Below are positions 52,936 to 63,200 of a stretch of 64,000 nucleotides of DNA, piece by piece. The stretch is from NCBI GenBank assembly GCA_023393635.1, contig JAEWKT010000062.1, forward strand, positions 10,628-74,627, given 5' to 3'. Each line of letters opens with the position of its first letter. Position 1 is the stretch's first letter. A program made the translations under genes and the position numbers. A model generated the notes under the pieces. That model had not been told where the DNA came from, ran no database searches, and worked only from the letters and a program-made list of their open reading frames with translations. This stretch comes from Pseudomonadota bacterium (lineage in GTDB: Bacteria; Pseudomonadota; Gammaproteobacteria; Pseudomonadales; Moraxellaceae).

Positions 52936-55230
52936 ATGATGTCAGCAATGCAACTGGAAACCCTGCGCCGAATCGTACAGGAAGTCGATGCGGCTGCCAG
53001 TTTGCATGAAGCATTAGAAGTCATGGTTGAACAAGTGGCTGATGCCATGGGTTCTGAAGTGTGTTCGGTTTATTTGCTGGATGAACGTAATCAACGCTAT
53101 GTTTTAATGGCATCCAAGGGCTTAAATATTGAATCCGTTGGGGTGGTCTCACTGGCCACAGGTGAAGGCTTGGTAGGTTTGGTTGGCCAGCGTGAAGAAA
53201 TCGTCAACCTTGAAGACGCTGCCAATCATCCGCGTTTTCGTTATTTACCAGAAACGGGCGAAGAACTGTATAAGTCGTTTTTGGGTGTGCCCATCATGTA
53301 CCGCCGCAAAGTCATGGGCGTGATGGTGGTGCAAAACCGTGACAGACGCGCTTATACCGAAGCTGCCGAATCTTTTTTGGTGACCTTATGCGCGCAGTTA
53401 TCAGGTGCAATTGCGCATGCCCATGCAGTAGGCCAGGTGGATGTTTTTAGAAAGCCAACCCTTGGCAAATCCTCCATGTTTCAGGGCGTGGCAGGTGCAG
53501 GTGGTGTTGCTATTGGTCGTGCCGTGGTGTTTTATCCGCCTGCCGATTTAAGTGCGGTGCCCGATCGTCAAGCCGAAGACATTACCGAAGAGCTTAATTC
53601 ACTCAAACAAGCCATTGATGGCGTACGGCAAGATATTCGGGTGCTTGACGCCAAAATGCAGGAATCAATCTTAATTGAAGAACGTGCGTTATTCAGTGTT
53701 TATCTAAGAATGCTGGATGACAATGCCTTACCTGCGGAAATTAAAGCCTTAATTCGCGAGGGTAATTGGGCACAAGGTGCAGTACGTAAAGTCATTGAAA
53801 GCCACACCACACATTTTGCGCAAATGGAAGATGAATACCTGCGTGAACGGGTTTCGGATATTCGTGATCTGGGCCGTCGTATTTTGGCTAAACTGCAAAC
53901 CGCCGACCATGATCACCGCGAGCTCAACGAAGAAAGTATTTTAATTGGTGAGGAAATTACCACCTCGGCATTGGTGGAGTTACCACTACATAATATTGCC
54001 GCCATCGTGACTACCGAAGGTGCAGCCAATTCCCATATGGTGATTGTGGCGCGTGCCTTAGGCATTCCCACCGTGGTTGGCGTCACCGAATTGCCCATTA
54101 CGTCGCTTGATGATGCCGAAATGATTGTCGATGCGCATCAAGGCCGCATTTATGTGCATCCGATTCGCCGCTTAAGACAGCGCTACAAGGAAATTCAAAA
54201 AGAAGAACAACAAGCCGCCAAAGATTTAAAAAGCTATGAAAACCGCGACACCATCACACCCGATGGCCATGTGGTGAATTTATACGTCAATACTGGCCTG
54301 ATGATTGATGTGGTGCGCGGTGTGCAGCGCGGTGCGCAAGGCGTAGGATTATATCGCAGTGAAATTCCGTTTATGCTGCGCGACCGCTTTCCTGGTGAAG
54401 AAGAACAACGCATCACCTATCGCCAGCAATTAAGCCACTTTGTCAACAAGCCTGTGGTCATGCGCACACTGGATATTGGTGCGGACAAAGACCTGCCCTA
54501 TTTTACCATTGAAGAAGAAAACTCCGCCTTGGGCTGGCGCGGCATTCGTTTTACGCTGGATCATCCTGAAATTTTTTCAGCGCAAATCCGCGCCATGCTA
54601 AAAGCCAGTATTGGTTTAAATAACCTGCAAATTTTATTGCCCATGGTAAGTAGCATTACCGAAGTTGAAGAAGCCCTATATTTGCTTTATCGGTCACTGG
54701 CCGAGGTACAAGAAGAAGAACAGGTAAAAATTAACATGCCCAAAGTAGGCGTGATGATCGAAGTCCCCAGTATTTTATTACAAATACCCGATATGGCAGA
54801 ACTGGTGGATTTCTTTTCGGTTGGCTCAAATGACTTAACCCAATACTTATTGGCAGTTGACCGCAACAATCCACGGGTTTCGGGGCTGTATTCGCACTAT
54901 CACCCTGCGGTACTTCGCGCGCTCAATTTTGTGGTAAAGCAAGCCAAACGGCTGAATAAACCCATTAGTATTTGTGGCGAAATGGCAGGTGAACCTGCGA
55001 CTGCCATTTTAATGATGGGTATGGGTTTTGATGTGCTGTCCATGAGTTCAAGCAATATCTTAAGAATCCGTAAAACGCTAAATCATGTACCGCTTGCCGA
55101 TGCCCAGCGTCTATTACAGGAAGTACTTAAAATGGACAGTGCGCCCATTGTTAAAAGTTGGCTGGAGCATTATTTGATTCGGCAAGGATTAAGCGACATG
55201 GTCAAATCCAGCGTGCCTGTGCATGGTTAA
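52936..55230 (+). CDS. ptsP: Phosphoenolpyruvate-protein phosphotransferase PtsP (EI-Ntr)
   Basis: PtsP is enzyme I of the nitrogen-related phosphotransferase system. It moves phosphate from PEP to NPr, and the chain ends on EIIA-Ntr. The 764-residue protein has an N-terminal GAF domain (about 1-165), the swivelling phospho-His domain with GAANSHMVIVARALG (His367), and the PEP-binding TIM barrel (RTLDIGADKDLPYF, GWRGIRF, VGSNDLTQYLLAVDRNN, ICGEMAG). GGAG lies just upstream of two adjacent ATGs. Its stop overlaps the convergent HlyD gene. Confidence 0.96.
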   Translation: MMSAMQLETLRRIVQEVDAAASLHEALEVMVEQVADAMGSEVCSVYLLDERNQRYVLMASKGLNIESVGVVSLATGEGLVGLVGQREEIVNLEDAANHPRFRYLPETGEELYKSFLGVPIMYRRKVMGVMVVQNRDRRAYTEAAESFLVTLCAQLSGAIAHAHAVGQVDVFRKPTLGKSSMFQGVAGAGGVAIGRAVVFYPPADLSAVPDRQAEDITEELNSLKQAIDGVRQDIRVLDAKMQESILIEERALFSVYLRMLDDNALPAEIKALIREGNWAQGAVRKVIESHTTHFAQMEDEYLRERVSDIRDLGRRILAKLQTADHDHRELNEESILIGEEITTSALVELPLHNIAAIVTTEGAANSHMVIVARALGIPTVVGVTELPITSLDDAEMIVDAHQGRIYVHPIRRLRQRYKEIQKEEQQAAKDLKSYENRDTITPDGHVVNLYVNTGLMIDVVRGVQRGAQGVGLYRSEIPFMLRDRFPGEEEQRITYRQQLSHFVNKPVVMRTLDIGADKDLPYFTIEEENSALGWRGIRFTLDHPEIFSAQIRAMLKASIGLNNLQILLPMVSSITEVEEALYLLYRSLAEVQEEEQVKINMPKVGVMIEVPSILLQIPDMAELVDFFSVGSNDLTQYLLAVDRNNPRVSGLYSHYHPAVLRALNFVVKQAKRLNKPISICGEMAGEPATAILMMGMGFDVLSMSSSNILRIRKTLNHVPLADAQRLLQEVLKMDSAPIVKSWLEHYLIRQGLSDMVKSSVPVHG

Positions 55231-56408
55231 CGTTCGCGTAATGCTTCGCTTGCCTTGTTAAAAGGCTTTAATAAATAATCCAAGATGGTCTTACTGCCCG
55301 TATGAATATCAACGGTTGCAATCATCCCTGGCACAATAGGAAAGTTTTTGCCCTGCGCGTTGGTTAAATGATCTGAGCTGGTACGAATATAAACCCGATA
55401 ATAATAACTATCGCGTTTGACCTCATCTTGAATAGTATCTGGCGAAATTAAAGTGACCCTACCCTTTAGCCCGCCATAAATAGAATAATCATACGCTGTG
55501 ATCTTCACCAAAGCATTTTGATTGGGATGAATAAATGCCACATCACGCGGTGAAATACGTGCCTCTACCAATAGCTGTTCATCCAAAGGCACAATTGCCA
55601 TAAAACGTCCATTGGGCGGAATTACACCACCGACTGTGGTAACGGCCACTTCTTTGACAATACCACGCACGGGTGAAGTAAATGTTAAGCGTGATAATGA
55701 ATCCGATTTACCACGCACCACAGAGCGTTGAGCCTCAATTTCTGCATTGGCTTTGGCAAGTTCTTCGCGCGCTTGTACCAGATACTGGTTTTGCACATCA
55801 TTCAGTTTATTTTGCAAATCATTCACCTGACGCTTGAGCCGCAAGACTTCTACCTCACTGGCTGCACCTTTTGCGACCAATGGTTCTGTCATTTGTAGTT
55901 CTTGCTGTACTAATACTAAGGCTTGTTTAAAACCTGCAACAGATTGTTCCAGATTAGCTCTACGTGAGCGGTACAAGGCCATTTCTTCATTGACCAGTTC
56001 TGATTCAGCAGAAACATTCTTGGGAAAATGAATTGAAGTGCCATTCACCTCGGCAGTTAGGCGTGCAGCTCTGGCTTGGGCAGCGCGCAAGATGGCACTG
56101 CTTTCATCGACATTGGATTCAAACCGCGTGCGATCAAGCTGCGCCAGCACTTGCCCTTTCTCTACAATATCTCCTTCTCTCACGTTAAGCTCTTTTAAAA
56201 TGCCGCCATCCATGGATTGAATGACCTGCTCTTTGGACGATGGAATAATTTTACCTGACCCTGTTGATACTTCATCAAGTTTAAACGACCATGCCCAAAC
56301 CAAAAATACCGCCAAAGCAGCAGCAATGACCCATACCACCATACTAGCAGGTGATGCCGATGCAGGCTTAGTGCTTACCCCTGATGAAACATCATGATGA
56401 CTTGCCAC
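55227..56408 (-). CDS. Type I secretion periplasmic adaptor (HlyD family)
   Basis: This is a 393-residue membrane fusion protein that links the ABC exporter to the TolC-like channel. It has one membrane helix near residues 24-42, then the biotinyl-like motif SMDGGILKELNVREGDIVEKGQVLAQLD. A coiled coil follows at about 90-220, and GIVKEVAVTTVGGVIPPNG lies near the C-terminal beta domain. The start is a GTG at 56408, 6 nt after AAGGAG; the overlapping ATG is out of frame. It is the third gene of the secretion run, 34 nt after the ATPase. Confidence 0.92.
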   Translation of the reverse strand: MASHHDVSSGVSTKPASASPASMVVWVIAAALAVFLVWAWSFKLDEVSTGSGKIIPSSKEQVIQSMDGGILKELNVREGDIVEKGQVLAQLDRTRFESNVDESSAILRAAQARAARLTAEVNGTSIHFPKNVSAESELVNEEMALYRSRRANLEQSVAGFKQALVLVQQELQMTEPLVAKGAASEVEVLRLKRQVNDLQNKLNDVQNQYLVQAREELAKANAEIEAQRSVVRGKSDSLSRLTFTSPVRGIVKEVAVTTVGGVIPPNGRFMAIVPLDEQLLVEARISPRDVAFIHPNQNALVKITAYDYSIYGGLKGRVTLISPDTIQDEVKRDSYYYRVYIRTSSDHLTNAQGKNFPIVPGMIATVDIHTGSKTILDYLLKPFNKASEALRER

Positions 56409-56442
56409 ATTTAACTCCTTGTCGTGTTGGCTGTTGCATTGG

Positions 56443-58560
56443 CTATTTTAATTGTTTGGCGTTAGCCATAATGTTCGCCTTTGGACCATCCATGACAACT
56501 TTGCCATCATTTATCACAATAACTCGATCAACCAGCGCCAACACTGCTGTGCGATGAGTGGCCACCACCATGGTTCGAGTCCCTAGCCATTGCTGCATGC
56601 GGGTAATAAGCTGCTTTTCACTTAGCTCATCAAACCAGGCAGTAGGCTCGTCCAGCAATAAAATATTATTTTGCCTTAATAAAGTACGCGCCAATAATAA
56701 ACTCTGCCGTTGACCACCTGACAAGCCTACCCCACCTTCCATAATCAAATAATCCAGACCCTCGGGTTTGGCTTGCACCACATTGATGGCACCTGTTAAA
56801 GCCAAAACCTCTAAAATATCCTGATCGCTGGCCAACGGTGCGCCTAGTATTAGGTTGTCACGTATGGTGCCAAAAAATAATTGTGAGCTTTGGTTCAACA
56901 GGCTCATATCCCGCCGAATATCAGCAGGATCAATCAGGTTGATATCCAATTGCTCTAACATCACTTTGCCCTGCTGTGGCGTTTGCATACCTGATAGTAA
57001 TTGCAATAAAGTGGATTTACCTGCGCCATTTTTACCCAGTATGGCAATTTTCTCACCTGCCTTAATGGCTAATTTTTCAATGCTTAATGTCGGGCTGCTG
57101 TCTTTGGAATTATATTTAAATTCAATATGTTGTAGTTGATAGTTACCCCTAATCACGGGCTTATGAATTAATTGCGCACGCTCAGGTTGATCCACAGGTT
57201 TATTCATTAGCTCATTTAAACTTTGTCGTGCGACTTTGGCTTGCTGCCAACGGGTCATGACACTGGAAATTTGCGTAATAGGTCCTAACATGCGCGAGGT
57301 TAAAATGGAGGCACCGACCAATGCACCCGTGGTCATTTCGCCACTCATTACCAAAAAGCTACCTGCCAGCACCATGGCTGCATACATGACTACCTGGAGT
57401 TGTTGTGAACCTGTGGTGAGTAAGCCTGCCAAAAATCGCTGCTTCATACTAATATTGGCAGACACCTGATTATAATGATTCCACTGATTTTGAAAGCGTG
57501 GTTCGGCGCGTAACAGCTTTATATCTTCAATCCCCTGCACCGTCTCTACCAGCATGGCATTGCGCATGGCAGATTCACGCATGCCTTCTACTGACAGCTT
57601 GGCCAATGGCTTTTGTAGTAGTAAACCAGGAATCAGTACCAAAGGCAGTACTAATAACACCAGCAACACCAACTTGCCGCCAATCAGCCATAAAATAAAT
57701 AAGAATAAAAAGAAAAAAGGCAAATCGGCCAGCGCGGTAATGGTGGTAGACGTAATCAGCTCGCGCGTATTTTCCAGCTCACGAATTTGAGAAATAAATG
57801 TGCCCGTTGACTTGGAACGCTCACTGTTCTTGATTCTTAAAGCATGGCCAAATACCTGATCCGACATACGTAAATCAGCACGTTTACCAATCAAATCAGA
57901 AATACGGATACGAGAAACCCGTAAAATAAACTCAAAAATAAAGGCAATGAGTACACCACTGGCCAGTACCCACAACGTAGGAATAGACTGCGCAGGAATA
58001 ACACGGTCATAGACTTGCATCGAAAATACAATACCTGCCAATGCCAGAATATTTGCCACTAGCGATGCCAGCACAATATCTGCATAACGTCGCCAGTCGG
58101 TTAAGGCGATGCGCCAAAACCAGTTTTTTTCATAAGGCTTAATGTACTGGTCAACACGTACATCCTGCACCTTGCTTTCAGGACGTAAAATTAAAATGCG
58201 GCTGGCATGTTGCATTAGTGTTTGCACAGATATGGTGGAAGACAGGCCAGCTTCATCAGCAAACTGTATGCTTAGCTGCTGCTCGGCACTCATCGCCTCA
58301 ATTACGCCCACCTGACCTTGTGCTAGCTCAGCAACAATCGGCAAACGCCAGGGATCCAGCAAGCTTTCAGAACAACTACTAAAACTAGCGTGCAAGCCCA
58401 CCTGACGTGCAGCCAGTAATATCAGCTCATCTAAACTGGCATTTTTTTGCCACTCAAGCTGAATCCTTATTTGCTCTGCTGAACAGTCAAGACGGTAATG
58501 CCTGGCTACCAGTAAAATTGCCGTTAACCACGGCTCAAGTTGTTGTTTGGCAATGGTCAT
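56443..58560 (-). CDS. Type I secretion ABC exporter (LapB-like)
   Basis: This is a 705-residue inner-membrane exporter. The N-terminal ~125 residues are C39-like but lack the catalytic Cys-Gly motif, as in exporters of large adhesins and RTX proteins. Six hydrophobic segments (about 165-420) follow. The ATPase has Walker A GKNGAGKST, the QSSQLFFGT Q-loop, signature LSGGQRQ, Walker B ILLLDEP and the H-loop VVATHR. The usual EPTSAMD after Walker B reads EPTAWFD here. It overlaps the TolC-like gene by 4 nt and very probably exports the adjacent adhesin. Confidence 0.93.
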   Translation of the reverse strand: MTIAKQQLEPWLTAILLVARHYRLDCSAEQIRIQLEWQKNASLDELILLAARQVGLHASFSSCSESLLDPWRLPIVAELAQGQVGVIEAMSAEQQLSIQFADEAGLSSTISVQTLMQHASRILILRPESKVQDVRVDQYIKPYEKNWFWRIALTDWRRYADIVLASLVANILALAGIVFSMQVYDRVIPAQSIPTLWVLASGVLIAFIFEFILRVSRIRISDLIGKRADLRMSDQVFGHALRIKNSERSKSTGTFISQIRELENTRELITSTTITALADLPFFFLFLFILWLIGGKLVLLVLLVLPLVLIPGLLLQKPLAKLSVEGMRESAMRNAMLVETVQGIEDIKLLRAEPRFQNQWNHYNQVSANISMKQRFLAGLLTTGSQQLQVVMYAAMVLAGSFLVMSGEMTTGALVGASILTSRMLGPITQISSVMTRWQQAKVARQSLNELMNKPVDQPERAQLIHKPVIRGNYQLQHIEFKYNSKDSSPTLSIEKLAIKAGEKIAILGKNGAGKSTLLQLLSGMQTPQQGKVMLEQLDINLIDPADIRRDMSLLNQSSQLFFGTIRDNLILGAPLASDQDILEVLALTGAINVVQAKPEGLDYLIMEGGVGLSGGQRQSLLLARTLLRQNNILLLDEPTAWFDELSEKQLITRMQQWLGTRTMVVATHRTAVLALVDRVIVINDGKVVMDGPKANIMANAKQLK

Positions 58561-60071
58561 GGTTGAATGTCTAATCCCTGAACGATGGTATTGTTAAGCG
58601 CATAGGCACTGCGTGACTTTCCTGTCACCGCAATATAATTAGCAATATTTTGCCAAATATCATAACGTAAGCCTTCCCGCTCGGCTGCCACTTGATGAAT
58701 TTCTTGCTCGGCATTAAGCAAATCAAGCACAGTACGCGTCCCTAGTTTATATTGCTCCTGATATAACTCTCGAGTTTTTACAGAGGTTTTTTCACGCTGA
58801 TCCAGCACCTGCATACGCTGTTGCGCCCCTAAAATTTGCTCGCGATAGCTTCGGGCCTGGTCAGTTGCGGCTAAATAGGCATTTTCAATTTCGGCACGTG
58901 CTGCTATTTCGGCATAGTTGGCAGCAGTTTGACTGGCGGCTAAAGCGCCGCCGCGCCATACATTACTGTTAACAGCAAGGCGAATGGCACTGTAATGGCC
59001 ATCATCTTTATTATTATTTGGATTGACGCCAGAAATAGCCTGACTTACGGAACCTTCTAAAGCAATAGTGGGTAGACGATTGGCGCGGGCATTTTCTTTT
59101 TGTGCTAAAGCCACCCGCCGACTGGCTTGTGCCATCAGTACCTCAGGTAACTCATCAAGCTCAGGTTCCTGATAGAGTGCTGCCTGGTTTAACAACCCTG
59201 CTGGCAGTGCGCCAACGTGCTCAGGAAGCGGTGAACCAATGAGAGTGCGGAGTTTTTCACGCCACTCATTTAACAGGGTATTTACTGCCAGTAAATTAGA
59301 CTGGGCGCTCTCATAGCGTGTTTGTGCCTGAATGGGATCGGCCTGACTACTAATCCCTGCATTTGCTCTTAAACGGGCAATGTCTAAAATATGGCTAATG
59401 CCTGCAAGCTGCGCTTGTGCAATCTCTTGCAATTGAGTATAGCGATTAATATTAACTATCGCTTGTGCTGCCTGCAAAGCTACACTATCAATTTGCTTAA
59501 GCACCTCTGCTTTTTGATAATCCACATTGGCTTGTGCGGCATCGACATTATTTTTTACTTTGCCAAAATCGTATAAAGTTTGCGTAGCAGACACAGTTAG
59601 CAACTGCTGGCCCACTTCTGATGTTCCTAGAGCACCTGTATTAAACCCTGCCTGAATCTGTGGCCAGTAATCGGCTTTGGCCACGTCAACATTGGCGTAT
59701 TGTTGCGATAATGCAGCAATCGTTTTGGCAATGGCAGGATGACGATTGACTGCCAACTGAACCGCCTGAATCAAATCAAGCTCACCTGCCACATTTTTCG
59801 GCTGTGCAATCACTGCAATGGTCGGCATTACCGATCCCAATGCTGGCGAATTAGTTGGAGTACTTAAGCGCGTCACATTGACTGCATAGTTGTCAGCTTG
59901 CTGTGTAGAAGATGCTTGAAATGGCTGAGTAAAGGTGCGCTTAAATTTATCTAATGATACTGGAGCGTTGGCCTGCACCTGCATGGTGCTCAATACAGCT
60001 AATGTACCCATCCATACTTTAGCCCGCAATAGGCACCAGTTAGCCGCCATTGCATTGTTATCTTGCTTCAT
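58557..60071 (-). CDS. TolC-family outer-membrane channel of type I secretion
   Basis: This is a protein of about 504 residues with two outer membrane efflux protein repeats rich in Ala and Gln (LDLIQAVQLAVNRHPAIAK, LRANAGISSQADPIQAQTRYE, and LYQEQYKLGTRTVLDLLNAE). A signal-like hydrophobic stretch ends near VQANA. I prefer the ATG at 60071 (AGGA 5 nt upstream) to that at 60077. It is the first of three overlapping or closely spaced secretion genes, and the adhesin gene lies just upstream. Confidence 0.91.
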   Translation of the reverse strand: MKQDNNAMAANWCLLRAKVWMGTLAVLSTMQVQANAPVSLDKFKRTFTQPFQASSTQQADNYAVNVTRLSTPTNSPALGSVMPTIAVIAQPKNVAGELDLIQAVQLAVNRHPAIAKTIAALSQQYANVDVAKADYWPQIQAGFNTGALGTSEVGQQLLTVSATQTLYDFGKVKNNVDAAQANVDYQKAEVLKQIDSVALQAAQAIVNINRYTQLQEIAQAQLAGISHILDIARLRANAGISSQADPIQAQTRYESAQSNLLAVNTLLNEWREKLRTLIGSPLPEHVGALPAGLLNQAALYQEPELDELPEVLMAQASRRVALAQKENARANRLPTIALEGSVSQAISGVNPNNNKDDGHYSAIRLAVNSNVWRGGALAASQTAANYAEIAARAEIENAYLAATDQARSYREQILGAQQRMQVLDQREKTSVKTRELYQEQYKLGTRTVLDLLNAEQEIHQVAAEREGLRYDIWQNIANYIAVTGKSRSAYALNNTIVQGLDIQP

Positions 60072-60166
60072 ATACATCCTGTTTTGCTACTTCCTGTACT
60101 TCCCACCTAAAAATTTTTGTAAACTACTAGCAGATTTTTTTATTAATGCACATCATTAAGTCCCAC

Positions 60167-60199
60167 AAAAAAAGAGGACATTTGTAGTCCTCTTTTTTA
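60167..60199. terminator. Bidirectional terminator after the adhesin gene
   Basis: AGAGGAC / GTCCTCT with a 7-nt loop has A- and T-runs on both sides. It begins 13 nt past the adhesin stop on the minus strand. The adhesin and the secretion genes are therefore probably separate transcripts or linked by read-through. Confidence 0.8.
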
Positions 60200-60211
60200 A
60201 CGCAGAATACT

Positions 60212-63200
60212 TTAAACAAGCAATTGATGATTATTCAACAGCGTGTCTAAATTGTCCACGGTAACATTAGTTAAAGTAAGTAACTGGGCACTGTCATAGA
60301 CAGCACCTGCGCCATCCCGATCAATTTCCAGTATCGTATCATTACCTACCTGTATTACATTAACGTAGCCAGCCAAAGACGCAGCTGAACCATCACCCGT
60401 ATAATCTACCAGCAGTTCACTGATATCAATCTTATCCGCATTCAGATTAGTCAGTGTATCGCCTAACTGGAAGTCCTGCCAGGTATCACTACCATTACCA
60501 CCCGTATTATCAGCAGCATCCAATAACTTAAAGATCAAGGTATCCGAGCCTTCACCGCCCACAAATGTTTCATTGGTAGTACCACTGACCATCACATCAT
60601 TACCTGCCATATCAGGGAGCGGTCTGTCCAGATCAAATAAGCCATCTACCAGTGGCTCTACAACTTGCTCAAGCAGACCATTTAACAGGCCGCTCAATCC
60701 TTGGGTTACATCACTCACGCCTGCATCATTTAGCTGATTAACCAGTTCAGTTAATGGCCCTAAAACGCCACCATCTGTATCAGTTAAGCGATCAATCGCA
60801 TTGAGTATGTCACTAGCCACAAACCCATCGTTGCGAATCAGATTATCAACCAAGGTACTTAATGGTTCAAGCGGTGTATCTGTACCTGCAAGGCTACTCA
60901 CAATACCTGATAGTGCATTGAGTAAAGTGTCATCACCGCCCGTGCCGTTTGGAGCAGCAGGTTCCAGTATATCAATTGAGCCATCTAGCAAACCACTCGT
61001 TAAGCCATTAATGACTGGTGCTAAAACCTGATTAGCTACTGGCGATAATAAAGTACCCGCAATATTACCTACCAAGCCTAAACTATCGAATACCGCATCA
61101 ATTAAGGCAGGTTGATTTTCTGAAATGATGGTGGCTACCACGTCATTCAGCAGGCCATTTTCATGCGATACACCGTTTAAAATTACTTCGTGGTCGGCCA
61201 ATAACGTACTGATGGTATTAGATAGTGCTGTGGTTAGCTTACTAATAGTGATCGCGTTGTCTGGAAAGGCTCCGAGCCCAGTTAAAATCGCGTTAATAGG
61301 TACTAATAAAGTATCGACTAACGTTCCTATACCACCCACTAGCCCAGTTAAAGTACCTGACAAGGCCTGTGCATTCAGTGCTTCACTAAGTGAACCCACT
61401 TCGATATTTGCCCCAACAGAACCACCCAGCAACTCACCCACTGTATCTGCTAAGCCTGCAACTGTCGTATCTAAAATATCAGGAATAGCCGTTAAGCCAT
61501 TGCTGCCATTAACAAACGTTGCGAGGTTCTGGTTGGCGGCACTCAACGCTTCAGGGTCGCTACTACCCAGAAAACCAGCCACAGAATTTAAGGCATTAAT
61601 TAACGCGCCCAGATTTTCATCACCGCCCGTATTGGCAGCAGTCAGGTTATCCACAAGCTCGGTAATGGCGCCTGTGATGGGCTGATCAGTAGTAGTAATT
61701 TGTTCCAGAATACTGGTGAGGCCAGCCAAAGTAGAAGTATTGGGATCAATCAGATTATTCACCAAGGTTGAAATAGGCTCAATTGCCGTACCATCAGACA
61801 AATTAGCAATCGCATTTTGTAGCACACTAACCAGCCCATTCGGCCCTTCTATTGGCGTTTGGCTTAAATCTATTTCACTGCTATTGCCTGCCAAATCAGT
61901 GGCCGTAATTCGCAAATTAAGGTCATTAAACCCTGGGTGATACACCGCAGTATATTCACCATCTGCATTGGTAGTGACTGTAGCCAATACCTCATTGGTG
62001 TCTGCGTTATAAATATTAACGATTGAGTTGGGCTCTGCCATGCCTAATATCACCGTATTATCAGGACTAAATGCGGTTACTGTTGGAGCATCAGGTGCCA
62101 TGGTGTCAATAGTGACACTTACTGCACTTCCAGTTGTACTGTTGCCTGCTGCATCTGTCACCTGCGCACGGAACTGGTAGTCATCATCAGCAATATTCTG
62201 CTGCTGTTCAGTCGTGGTTTGCCATGTTTGCCCACCATCTGTAGAGACTTGATAAGTGACTGTTTCACCTTCACCTAAAGGCGTGTTCAGCCCTAAGATA
62301 AAGTTATTATCACTACTAACATTATCACCTGCTATCCCTGTATCATCAAAATTCATCAATGTTAGCGTGGGTGTTGCTGGTGCAATCGTATCGACATTTA
62401 CTGTAGTACTCTCAGTATCAATATTACCGTTAGCATCAGCCGCTTCAACCTCAATGGTTAGCTTACCCTGCACAGCAGCGGGCACAAGTGCTGTAATATA
62501 GCCATTGCTAATATCATGGGTATTTACTGAATAATTTTCACCGTTAACTCTGATAATCGTGTCTGCAGTCGCATCTTCTCCTAAGCCAATCTGCACTGCA
62601 AACTTGCCTTCAGTCATCTCGGCAGCATTAATGATGCCATCGTTATTAACATCACCAACAATACTTATCGCGCCAACAAGATCACGAGGTGTGGTGTCAA
62701 TAGTTACAGTAATGGTACCAGTACTTTGATTACCTTCAGGGTCAGTTGCACTTACATCAATTACTAGATCACCTGATGCAGGAACTTTAACAGTTTCTGT
62801 AATAAAGCCTGAATCCAACTCTTGATCAGTTACCACATGATCAGTGTCATTGACGGTAATGGTATCGCCAACCTTAACCTCAGTGCCTAAATCAACCCGT
62901 ACTTCAATTGTGCCATCAGCAGCAATTTCTCCAGCACCTATGATGCCATCACCATTGGCATCACTGACAACAGTCACATCACCTATCAAATCGCGTGGCG
63001 TGGTATCTACAATAACAGTACTTATACTGGAATCAAGATTGCCTTCACTATCGACAGCGCTAACTTCTATATCAAAGCTGCCCTCACCCTTGGTCGTAAT
63101 ATCAACTTCAATATAACCTTGAGTTTTGTCATTATTAGTGACTGTATGAGTTACACCGTTTACCGTAATCTCATCTCCTGCTTGAGCCTCACTCCCTAGA

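Noticed and set aside
61125..61685. 186-codon open frame opposite the adhesin
   Set aside because: It mirrors the low-complexity Leu/Gly-rich coding region of the adhesin; its Ser/Pro/Val composition is the expected antisense shadow.
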